Below, one piece after another: positions 9,746 to 18,597 of a stretch of DNA of 64,000 nucleotides. The notes under the pieces are model-generated. The model saw only the letters and a list, made by a program, of their open reading frames with translations. It was not told the DNA's origin and searched no databases. The translations under genes and the position numbers were made by a program. This stretch comes from Euglena gracilis (Eukaryota; Euglenida; Euglenophyceae; Euglenales). How positions within the stretch are numbered: the first letter of the stretch is position 1; each line of letters begins with the position of its first letter. The stretch covers positions 21,990,001 to 22,054,000 of the forward strand of contig CP154956.1 in NCBI GenBank assembly GCA_039621445.1, in the 5' to 3' direction.

Positions 9746-10496
9746 GGGGAAGAAGCCCCCAGAGCCCCAGCGACGAGGCCGCCAGCAAGAGGAGAAACAG
9801 CAAAACCGCAGAGACAAAAACACCCCACCAACACAGGCGAAAACAGCGAAGAACCACCCCAGCACCCAACGAGAAACGGGAGAGACCGACACCAGCCGAG
9901 GGAACAGCAAGCCAGGAAGGGGAGAGCCCCAAAAACGCCCAAGCCCACGCAGGCCAAAAGAGAGGCCCACCATAGGCGCCCGGTCGGGTCCACCTGGCCT
10001 AGTCAACGGCAGAAGCGGCAACCTCAACATAGCTCCCACCTCCAACAGCACCCTCAGCTTCCAGCTTCCCCAACCTCTCCCCACAACCCATACATCAGTT
10101 CCGTACCCCAGTGCCACCCCATTCCCGCAGCCCCTCAGTTCCCTTCACCACAGCCTCCGACCCACCGACCCGTCTCCCACCGCACCGCACCGCAGCACAC
10201 CGACCAGTCACCACGCAGCACCGGCCGAACACGTGCCCCCATGGCACGTCCCACCCCATGCACGGTACCATGCGACCCAACGCAGCCGTGCGTGCCCGTG
10301 TGGCACCGAGCCCGAGCCTGCCTCACCCAGGTCTGACGGTTCGTACCCAGGCTTCCCAGTGACCCGTCCCTCGCATCCCAGGCGGGTAGGGGGCCCACCA
10401 CCGGAGGGACCGGCCCTAAAGGCCCAGCCGGCCCACGGTGCGCTGGCGGACCGGACCCAGCCGGCCGCCGCCCGTTTGCCCCGGCTACCCAAGCCT
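9746..10496 (+). other. 3' untranslated region of E1 before the LTR
   Basis: About 750 nt between the pol stop and the polypurine tract, nearly identical to 23746-24500 of E2. It contains open, Pro/Arg-rich frames on both strands but they carry no domain and shift between the two copies, so I do not call a gene. Function not visible. Confidence 0.6.
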
Positions 10497-10523
10497 GAGG
10501 GGGGCGGAGGGGAAAGCGGAAAA
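10497..10523 (+). promoter_or_regulatory. Candidate polypurine tract (plus-strand primer site) of E1
   Basis: A purine run interrupted by two C residues, followed directly by AGCCTGCTGCC. It is conserved at about 24501-24526 beside LTR2. It is the best purine run between the pol stop and the conserved noncoding block. The exact LTR 5' end is inferred. Confidence 0.4.
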
Positions 10524-12817
10524 GCCTGCTGCCAACCTGGGGTGAGTAAGGGGGTTTGGGCAGTACCATTGTTTTGTTCAATCTGCATCGTTTACCGTAT
10601 TGTTTTATCTGCATCCTGGTGCCCATCGTCAGATTTTCTCAATTCAACAGCGCAGCGCAGCTGTGGGCAGTGCTGTTCGGCGAGCAGCACAGGAGGCTGT
10701 GGTTGACCCTGTGGCGAGGGTTGACCCTGGACAGCACCCTTTCCCTGTCTCACTCTTTCCTTTCCCGGACAACAGAACCCCCTAACCCCGGCCTCAAGGA
10801 AGGCCACGGCACCCCGGCCCAGGTGGGAAGGGGCGCCAGGCAACAGCGGGGGGCAAGAGCAGGCACGCCACCCGCAGAGCAAGCACACCCCAGGCGCCAC
10901 GAGCGAGCACCAGCCAGCCAGGGGCAGGGTACCCCCCCAGCCGGCAGACCCAGCCAGCCAAAGGCAGGGCACCCCCCTCCCCCAGCCAGCCAACCAGCGG
11001 GACCCCCCCCCCCGAGCCAGCCCGGGAGGGGACACCCAACCAAAACCCCCCAGGCAGCCAAAAGGCCCGGGAAAGCCCAGGAGAGCCAGAGCCAAAGACA
11101 GGAGACCAGCCACCCCCACCCCCACCGCAGGACGAGCGGGGAACCCAGAGCCAAGCAGCAAGACGAGCCCCACGGCAAAGGCCCCACGAACCACGAGGGG
11201 CAAACCAGAAGCGGGGCAGACCAACGAGCCCAAGGGGGCCAAGCCAGCAAAGGGGCCCGGAGGGGGCAGGCAGGCCAGACACCCCCCGGCCCAAGAGAAG
11301 GGCAGCCCAGAGAGCGCGCACGCCCCCCCCAGCACAGGGAAGGGCAGCCACGCCGCGCGCACACCCCCCCACACACAAGGCAGCCCAAGACACACAGCGA
11401 GCACGCCCCAGCGCACAAGGGGCAGGGCAGCTCAAAGCCGCGCACCACACGCGAGCCCCCCCCCCCTGCGCACAAGGGGCAGGGCAGCCCAAAGCCGCGC
11501 ACAACACGCGAGCCCCCCCCAGCGCAGGGGACCGCACCCAAGGCAGCCCCCCCCCGGGGGGAACCAGACCCGGCAGACCCCCCCCCGGGCACGAAGGGGG
11601 CACCAAACCCCCCCAGGGCAGCCCAAAAAAGAAAGAAACCGCCCCCCCCAGAGGGCGGCCAAAAAAAAAAACGCCCCCCCCCGGGGGCGGCCAACAAAAA
11701 AAAAAGCCGCCCCCACCCAGGGGCGGCCAAAAAAAAAAAAACCCGCCCCCCCCCAGGGGGCGGCAAAAAAAACACCCGCCCCCCCAAGGGGGCGGCCAAA
11801 AAAAAAAACCGCCCCCCCCAGGGGGCGGCCAAACCCCCCCACCCCCACGGCGGGGCCAAAAAAAAACAGCCCCCCCCAAGGGGCGGCCCAAAAAAAAAAC
11901 CGCCCCCCCCCCCCAGGGGCGGCCAGAGCCCCCCCCCCCAGGGGGCGGCCAAAAAAAAAACGCCCCCCCCCAAGGGCGCCAGGCCAGGAGCATGCACACC
12001 AGCCAAACCGACCAGCAAAACCCAGGAGGCAGCCCGCCTCTGCCACACGGAGGCCTGCCCCCAGCCGGATTGTCCGCCGCGGGCAGACGTTCGAAGGGCT
12101 GAGAGCTCCAACCAGGCTTCCGTGGAGGCAAGCGGCGCGGCCCAGGCCGAGCGAGGCACGCCCCCCCGGCCAAGGGCGTGTGGGCGGCGGCGGCCTGAGC
12201 GCATGCGCACACAAAGTAGCGGAACCCTCCGCTACTACCTGACCACCCCCTTTCTGCATTTGCCTTCCGCAGGCTCCCTTGTTTCCATGGATTCAATCTG
12301 ATTTGTGCATTGGAATTCAATTGTTCAAGTTCCATTGTTCAATTCAATCAAATAAAAAGATTTCAAAGAAACCAAAGGAAACTGCCAAAGGAGAAATTAC
12401 CTTCAAGGAGATCAAAGAAAACCTCAAGGAATTGGCCTACCAGGAGCGCCCCAAGGCAATTTCAAAGGTACTTGCTGGATTTGGCTGGGCTAAGTGGCTA
12501 TAAGGGTGGGAAGCACCCCATGAAAACCCCTAGCACCCAGGCTTTTCCGCCCCCCCTCTGTCCCCCCTCAATTTCCCCCCCTGCGAGGGCCCACCTAAGC
12601 GGCTCCGCAGACCCCCAGAGGCATCGCAGGAGGCACCCCCCTCCACTCCGCCGCCGGGAATACTAAAAAATGGATCCCAACCCATTCCAAGCACCCACGG
12701 AGCTTCCCAGGGCCTCCGTGGGGGCTGAGCCCACCCGCGCACCCCCCCTCGCCGGATCCGTGACCCGGGACCCACCCTGCCGGAACCCCAGCGAGACCGG
12801 GACCCCCCCTGGGAAAC
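10524..12817 (+). repeat. LTR1, about 2.3 kb, shared by E1 (3') and E2 (5')
   Basis: The 3' end is placed at 12817 because LTR1 and LTR2 are alike up to GGAAAC and then part: E2 continues with a tRNA-primer-like site, LTR2 with unrelated DNA at 26950. The 5' end is only estimated from the purine tract. The LTR holds a strong 5'-splice-like GTGAGTAAG (10541), a C/A/G minisatellite, a pyrimidine tract ending CCGCAG (about 12269), an AATAAA at 12351 and, unusually, the in-frame ATG of Gag at 12670. Long ORFs on both strands here come from the lack of stops in the repeat and are not genes. Confidence 0.7.
11610..11985 (+). repeat. LTR1 minisatellite of GC hairpins and A-runs
   Basis: About ten units of roughly 30-40 nt, each a C-run, AGGGGGCGGCC and an A-run of 8-12. 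Each unit can fold through its C and G arms. LTR2 has fewer units (25490-25672), so copy number varies between two LTRs of one array. Confidence 0.8.
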
Positions 12818-15549
12818 TGGTAGCAGAGGCTTACGACCCTACCCCACACAACAACCCATTCCTCGCGGCCCACTCTGAGGTGAACCTTCAGATCACCGGC
12901 CGAGGCCCAGCACTCGGCGACCCCACCCCAGCGATGCCCGCAATCCCCTACGGGGGCCCCCCATCACATCTCCGTGGTAGCCCCCACGGGGATGCCCAAT
13001 GCACAGCCCTAGCCCTGCTGTCCCCAAGTACAAATGATTTTGATCTCGATAGCCCTCGGGATCGAACCCCCACCCCACGGAAAGGAAAGTCAACCGGAAA
13101 TCCCCTTTCACCCCCGTTCCCATCGCTCGATGAAGCCCCATCAGTGCTGCCTCCACCCTTCTCTCCCACCGACTCCGACCCAAATCATCCCTCCATCTTC
13201 TCCATCCGTCCCCCACCCTCCTCCTCATACACCCCACATCCCCCATCCTTCAGCCCTCATCCCCCATCCTACTCCTCCCCGACATCCGACGTCCCGGACC
13301 CAACCGACGGACCGCAGCCCCCCCAAGGGAGCCGAGACATGGGGCTGCGGACCCCGTTCTCCTCTGGGGCCACTCCCCGGCCCCAGAAGGTCCCGAGACT
13401 CTCCCCAGAGGAAGGGGGAGCAGAGGAGACAGAGGAGCAGGAGCAGTGGGAGGAACAACGGTGGGAACCTTGGGGGTCTGAAGGAGGATGGTGGCCTACC
13501 GAGGGTGAATACAAGCAGGACGAGGTGTTCAACGACATCAAGGAGATGGCGGCACAACAACAACAAGACATCGAGGTAGTCAAACGACAAATCACCGCGT
13601 GCGACACCGCAGTCAATCTCGTCCGCGAGCAAGCAACGCGTGCGTATGACGTTTCGATGCGATGCGCGGCAGAGACCACAACGCTGCACGAAGCCGCGAG
13701 TGCTGCGCAAACCGCGATCACACAGCACGAGGTTCGCTTCGCGATGGTGGAACGAGATGTCCAAGGGTTGAAGGAGCAGATCAAGACCAATTGCGCAACA
13801 TCATCATCCTCCAAGGGTGCAGCCATCGACACCGCGACAATACACGCAATCAGCAAACACGATGCGCGAATCACCGTCGTTGAAAGCGAGGTCCAAATGG
13901 TGAAGGAGCAGATCAAGATGGAAACAGTGACGCGAAACAGCGACATCCGGTCCCTAGTGGAAATGATGCGGCGCGAACACGAGCAGCAAGCAGCAAAAGG
14001 ATCACCAAAACCACAACAACCGATCCAGAACCCGGAGATGGAGGTGGCAATGAACAGAATGACAGTGCGGATCCAAGAAATCGAACAATCGAAAGACCGA
14101 CTGAAACGGGCAATGGTGGAGGAAGTGACGGCGATCAAGAAGGAGGTGGAGGCAGTGAAACAAGCACAACAGACTCAGGTGGCGGTGATGGCAAAGGAGA
14201 TCCAGGAGATGAAGCAAAAACAACAGACAACACAACTCCAACAACCGACCACATCCGACACTCTCATCCAGGATCTGATCTTCAAGGTGCAGGCCCTCGA
14301 GCAGAACAACAAGCAGTTCAAGCGCGAGACGACGGAGTACGTCCGGAAGCTCGAGATCCAGGTGCACGACTTCCACCACCTTGGGGCCAGGGTACAAGCC
14401 CTGGAGACCTCCATGGCCCGAGCCAAAGATGAGAAGGACAGAGACCTTCTCCGGCTGAGCAAGAAGGTCGAGGTGGCGGACGAAGCACTGGCAAGGGCCA
14501 TGGAGCGGGTGGAGAACAAGATGCACGAGGAGATCAAACGACTTCAACTCCCACAACAACCACTCCAATCAACGGAAGAGGTGGAGGACGGCATCCAACA
14601 GTTGCGGGAGAGAGTGCTCCATGGGGAGGGAGCGTTCTCCAAGGCCATCAAGGAGACAAAGACACAGCTCAGGGAAATACAGAGGGACATCCAGCTAATC
14701 CGGCAACAATCACGCCCCAATGTCAGCAGCAGTGAACAGATGGAGCGAGAAGTGCAAGATCTGGCGAGACAAGTCGCACGGCTACAGCTCAGCACAACAA
14801 CGCCCATCCAGGAACCACACATCCCCCGTGAAGAAGTCCGTCAACGTGCAGAGGTCCACACATTCCCGTCCCAACCGTACCCAGAAATACAAGCACGACA
14901 ACAATCTTCGGTTGCGGTGCGACCGGAGCTCAGGTTGGCAAGAAAGAGCACGCGATCAATGGTGCAAAGTGAAGCAGTGACATCAATCCCAGTACAAGCA
15001 GTGATGCCAATGACGCAAGTGACACAGCCACCCAGGAGCACAACCGGAACGGCGGTGCGGGGGGGGGAAGTGACCATCGCCCCAGTGCATGCACACACAC
15101 CGACAGTCCACAACGCCAACGCCTACCCCCACAACTCCTGGAGTCCATCAGCGGCAGACATACCGGAAGGTTCAGCGGGATTGCAGAGGACTGGCCAATG
15201 TGGAGAAGAAAAGTGGATTCCGTTTCTTCTACGAGAAACGGAAGGGCTGATGCCAGCAATGACCGATGCACAGCGATTGGCGTTGCTGCGAAGTGCACTC
15301 GACGAGGCCGGGGCTCTCCTGGTGGACCAGGAGCTGGAAGCCAATCCGGACCTCGGGTACGAAGAGTACTGGGCGCGCCTCGACCTGGAGTTCGGGGCGG
15401 AAGACAAGGAGGTCCTCCGCCGCAAGCTCCACCGGCTGAAGATGGCGCATATGCGGGCAAGCCAACAGAGAAGTCGTGGCCGTGGAGCTCTACGCACAGA
15501 TGATGACCCCTGGGTGGGCAACTTGGCGATGTCAGTGATGCAGAACTGA
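12670..15549 (+). CDS. gag: Gag of E2: Pro/Ser-rich N-terminus, coiled coils, capsid start
   Basis: ATG at 12670 lies 148 nt before the LTR end, so the first 49 residues are encoded by the LTR, as in yeast Ty1. Residues 1-270 are Pro/Ser/Thr-rich and probably disordered. Residues 280-800 are coiled coil with two similar blocks (KEQIK, ISKHDARITVVE). The capsid begins around residue 830. Compared with E1 the frame is lost near 15085 and regained near 15200, and 2-nt insertions near 15450 end the ORF at 15549. Downstream Gag is in another frame. I chose 12670 because the frame is open from there and the next Met is 87 residues on; a later start is possible. Confidence 0.75.
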   Translation: MDPNPFQAPTELPRASVGAEPTRAPPLAGSVTRDPPCRNPSETGTPPGKLVAEAYDPTPHNNPFLAAHSEVNLQITGRGPALGDPTPAMPAIPYGGPPSHLRGSPHGDAQCTALALLSPSTNDFDLDSPRDRTPTPRKGKSTGNPLSPPFPSLDEAPSVLPPPFSPTDSDPNHPSIFSIRPPPSSSYTPHPPSFSPHPPSYSSPTSDVPDPTDGPQPPQGSRDMGLRTPFSSGATPRPQKVPRLSPEEGGAEETEEQEQWEEQRWEPWGSEGGWWPTEGEYKQDEVFNDIKEMAAQQQQDIEVVKRQITACDTAVNLVREQATRAYDVSMRCAAETTTLHEAASAAQTAITQHEVRFAMVERDVQGLKEQIKTNCATSSSSKGAAIDTATIHAISKHDARITVVESEVQMVKEQIKMETVTRNSDIRSLVEMMRREHEQQAAKGSPKPQQPIQNPEMEVAMNRMTVRIQEIEQSKDRLKRAMVEEVTAIKKEVEAVKQAQQTQVAVMAKEIQEMKQKQQTTQLQQPTTSDTLIQDLIFKVQALEQNNKQFKRETTEYVRKLEIQVHDFHHLGARVQALETSMARAKDEKDRDLLRLSKKVEVADEALARAMERVENKMHEEIKRLQLPQQPLQSTEEVEDGIQQLRERVLHGEGAFSKAIKETKTQLREIQRDIQLIRQQSRPNVSSSEQMEREVQDLARQVARLQLSTTTPIQEPHIPREEVRQRAEVHTFPSQPYPEIQARQQSSVAVRPELRLARKSTRSMVQSEAVTSIPVQAVMPMTQVTQPPRSTTGTAVRGGEVTIAPVHAHTPTVHNANAYPHNSWSPSAADIPEGSAGLQRTGQCGEEKWIPFLLRETEGLMPAMTDAQRLALLRSALDEAGALLVDQELEANPDLGYEEYWARLDLEFGAEDKEVLRRKLHRLKMAHMRASQQRSRGRGALRTDDDPWVGNLAMSVMQN
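12818..12829 (+). promoter_or_regulatory. Primer binding site, initiator-Met-tRNA type
   Basis: TGGTAGCAGAGG lies immediately after the LTR end. It matches the first 12 positions of the initiator-methionine tRNA complement used by many LTR elements and then diverges. LTR2 lacks it, as expected for a 3' LTR. The position fixes the LTR boundary independently of the LTR comparison. Confidence 0.65.
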
Positions 15550-15559
15550 GTCGCCTGTT

Positions 15560-16477
15560 TTGATGAATGCGATCCCAAGGGATCCGTGGCGAAGAAAGCT
15601 GGCGATGGAGGAGGACAAAAGGACAGAGAGGGGCACCTTGGTGCTCGATGGGCTGCCAATCGATGTGGCCACAGAGGAGGTGGAGAACATGGTGCTGGCG
15701 GAGACCGGGCTGAGACCACTTGCCGTGCGACGGTTCGGCAAGCGAGTGAAGGTGACGCCGCAAGGGGAAGAGCATCGGCATGCCATCAAAATGCTCTATG
15801 ACCGGCAGCGGCTCCAAGGCGGGAGCGTTGTCAAGGTCTCCCCGGACAATGCGGAGTTGGGGCCGAAAGAAATCAACGAGCTGATGACTCGTTGGCTCCG
15901 AACGGAGCAGCGGATCGCCAACGCGCCCGAGCCGCGGCAAAGCTCCGGCCCCCAAAGGCAAGACCATCGGCCACAGCCGCGGTGGCACCGGGAAGTGGAT
16001 GCAGAGTGGGATGGTGCGGAAGAAGAAGAGGAAGAAGCTGTCCGGCAAGTGGGCAAGGGAAACAAACGGCAAGATAAGAGGCCCCCGACACCTCCAAAGG
16101 TGTCTGAGAAGAAGGAGGAGCAACCGACAAGCACGGTGCAACCCGGACCACAGCCCACCCAAAGTGCACCGTCACCGCCACCGGCGGTGAAGGGAGGAGA
16201 TCGACAACCAGAGTGGTCATCATCGGGACAGTGGCAGAATTCCCCGTACCAAGGCGGAGCGTCGTGGAACAACTCATGGGATGCCAAAGGCAAAGGAAAA
16301 GGCAACCCAGAATGGTCAAAGGGAGGAGATGGCAAAGGTGGTGGACAAGACAAGGGTGGCAAAGGCAAAGGCGATGAGAAAGGCAAGAGCAAAGGACAGG
16401 GAGATGGAAAAGGCAAAGGAGGAAAAGACGGCGGCCGAGGGAGGAGTGTCGCCGCAATGGAGGAGTGGGAGGAGTGA
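15560..16477 (+). pseudogene. gag: Gag of E2, C-terminal half: capsid end, RRM-like region, Lys/Gly tail
   Basis: Frame 2 resumes Gag at MNAIPRDPWRRKLAMEED, carries the RRM-like GTLVLDGLP ... VKV block and a tail rich in KGKG repeats that ends at TGA 16475-16477. It is separated from the N-terminal half only by small insertions relative to E1 (near 15450-15560). The UGA signal and the in-frame spacer follow. Confidence 0.8.
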
Positions 16478-16512
16478 AGGGGCCGCCCAGGCCCCAGGGA
16501 AGGAGGCCTGGG
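16475..16512 (+). promoter_or_regulatory. Candidate UGA readthrough signal between gag and pol (E2)
   Basis: TGA 16475-16477, 8-nt spacer, 8-bp stem 16486-16493 with 16505-16512, same as E1. In E2 the Gag frame stays open after the stop to 17458, through the proline-rich repeat, which supports a single Gag-UGA-Pol frame. Confidence 0.6.
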
Positions 16513-17811
16513 CAGGCAGTCAAAACCCCGAGCCGGAGACCGGCAAGAGGAAGTGCACGAGGTGAGAACCGTGCAGGTGTGCTCCACCACCCTGTCCAGG
16601 CATCGAGAGGAGGAAGGATGGCAGGTGGTGGAGAAAAAGAAAAGAAACCGCAAGCCAAGACAATCACCAACGATGACCCAACCCGACAAGGATCAAGGCG
16701 CAAAGGGAAGGAAGGAAGAAGGGGAGAGATCTACGCCAAGGAAATGGCAAAGATCAACAACAAAGAACAACAACCACTACAAGGGAAAAGGAAGTAAGAA
16801 GGAAACGACAACCTCATCGCGACAACCACCACAAGGGTCAACATCAACCACACAACACACTCCCCGCGACATCAACCGGCATCCACCACAAGAAGAGCAC
16901 CCAAGAAGCCTGACAGCCATGCAACAGCCCGACAACAAGCGACCAGAAACCCGGCAGCCACCCCACGAGCGTCATCCGCCACAAGAACCGTTATCTCCAC
17001 CCCAACATCCCCACCATCAACAGCTCCCACCAGAACGCTCCTCTAACCCGCTGCAGCCACCCCACGAGCATCATCAGCCACAAGAACCGTCATCTCCACC
17101 CCAGCATCTCCACCATCGACATCCCCCACCAGAACGGACATGTACAAGAACCGTCATCCCCACCCCAACATCTCCTCCAACGACGTCTCCCACCAGAACG
17201 GACATCCGAACCCCGACCCCGACTGCAGCCGCCGCCACTAGAACCGACACCATCATCCAAGCTACATCCTCCCCAACGACCACTCCCACCAGAACCTTCA
17301 TCTTCACCGCAACAACTACCTCGACAGCAGCTACCCCACAAACCCGCATCATCATCAGAGCGACATCTACTCCAACGTCAACATCCACCAGAACCTTCAT
17401 CTTCTCCACAGCATCCACCATCGCCGCTGCCGCCACGAGAACCGACTCCATCATCTAAGCCACATCCACACCAACCACAACTCCCACGAGAACCTTCATC
17501 CACATCACGACATCCGCGACCGCAACCGCCGCCACGAGAACTGTCTTCATCTTTGCAGCGACATCCACCCCAACATTATCGCCCACCAGAACCTTCATTT
17601 TCTTCGCGACACCCATCTTCGCGGCTGCCACCACGAGAACCGTCTCCGTCATCTCATCGACACCCACACCAACTTCATCGCCTACAGGAACCGTTATCTC
17701 CTCCGCAGCATCCACAATCGCTACAACCGCCACGAGAACCGATTTCGTCATCTCAACAGTATCCACATCAACCACAACTGCCACCAGGACCGTCATCTGC
17801 ATCACCAGGAC
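16478..17811 (+). repeat. gag-pol spacer and Pro/His/Gln coding minisatellite (E2)
   Basis: The basic Gln/Thr-rich linker runs to about 16950, then degenerate 48/51-nt units encode repeats like QHPHHQQLPPERSS. The first part is in the Gag frame. Later units drift through other frames after indels near 17140-17260 and 17458. The repeat ends abruptly at about 17811, where sequence of another element begins. Confidence 0.7.
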
Positions 17812-18597
17812 AGCTGAGACGGCGGACAAGCCGGACGACGCAGCCCCGCCATCAGCAGAGCCGTCAGCGGCACCACGCTCCGCACCCGCAGCAAACAGTG
17901 CCCTGTTTCCTCCGCAGAGCGCACCGTCCACCCGGGAGGCACCGAAGCCGGCCGCATCATCGCCGCCAAACTCATCGCCGAAGAGGTGGGCCCTGGACCA
18001 GATCTCTGGAACGGGTTCGCTGAAGCAGGCGCTGGAGAAGTTCGGCTACTCTGTCGTCTCGGTGGACGCAGACCCGCGGTGTAAGGCGGACAAGACGGTG
18101 GACGTGCGGCGCTGGCGGTACTGGGGGAGTAATGGCCCAGCGACTTCGATCTGGTCGCCGCCTCGCCGCCGTGCACCGAGTACTCCAGCGCGATGACGAC
18201 CAGGAAGCGGCGGCTGCGGAAGGCCAACTTCCTGGTCCGCAAGACGAAGCAGATCATCGCCTACCTGCGGCCGTCCCTGTGGTGGATGGAGAATCCCCGC
18301 TATGGGAAACGCCGTACGTCGATGTGGACTACTACATGTTCGAGGCATGGGGCTATCGCAAGCACACACGATTCTGGATCGCGGGCACCCTGGCCCCCAT
18401 GCAGGATATCGTGTGCGACGGCCAGTGCGAGAACATCGTGGAGGAGAAAGATGGACGGCGACATCACCGACGGCAGCTGGGTGGGGCATCCCAGCAGCGC
18501 GGCACCGGAGAGCAGGCATATCACATTCCCGAAGGTGTCGTCTGATACCTGTGTGAGCGCACCCTACCGACAGCTACCACGACAGCGGCTAGTCGGT
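17812..18597 (+). pseudogene. Diverged C5 methyltransferase block inserted in the E2 spacer
   Basis: This block replaces about 214 nt of spacer present in E1 (about 4017-4230). It starts with an Ala/Pro/Ser linker, then KRWALDQISGTGSLKQALEK (motif I, frame 2, from 17981), SPPCTEYSSAMTTRKRR and WWMENPRYG (frame 1; ENP at 18289-18297), then YVDVDYYMFEAWGYRKHTRF and VCDGQCENI in a third frame, ending AYHIPEGVV and a stop. The motifs match C5 methyltransferases but differ clearly from the adjoining E2 domain; the two are not a recent tandem duplication. At least two frameshifts disable it. Template switching between co-packaged RNAs of related elements would explain it. Confidence 0.85.

Larger units (their letters stand above)
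1..12817 (+). mobile_element. E1: Ty3/gypsy chromodomain retrotransposon with a C5 DNA methyltransferase (5' end outside window)
   Basis: Gene order read from the translated frames is Gag, spacer, C5-methyltransferase, aspartic protease, RT (YFDD), RNase H, HHCC zinc finger, DDE integrase, chromodomain, then an LTR. RT before RNase H before integrase is the Ty3/gypsy order, and the C-terminal chromodomain places it among chromovirus-like elements. The window starts inside the Gag coiled coil, matching E2 near 13769. E1 is very similar to E2 across its length but its pol is broken by at least four frameshifts and an integrase active-site substitution, so it is not autonomous. The LTR at its 3' end doubles as the 5' LTR of E2. 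Confidence 0.93.

Noticed and set aside
10556-12335. Long ORFs on both strands in LTR1 (and 24595-26029 in LTR2)
   Set aside because: Same cause: stop-poor homopolymer repeat. Frames differ between the two LTRs through indels, so no coding constraint is visible.
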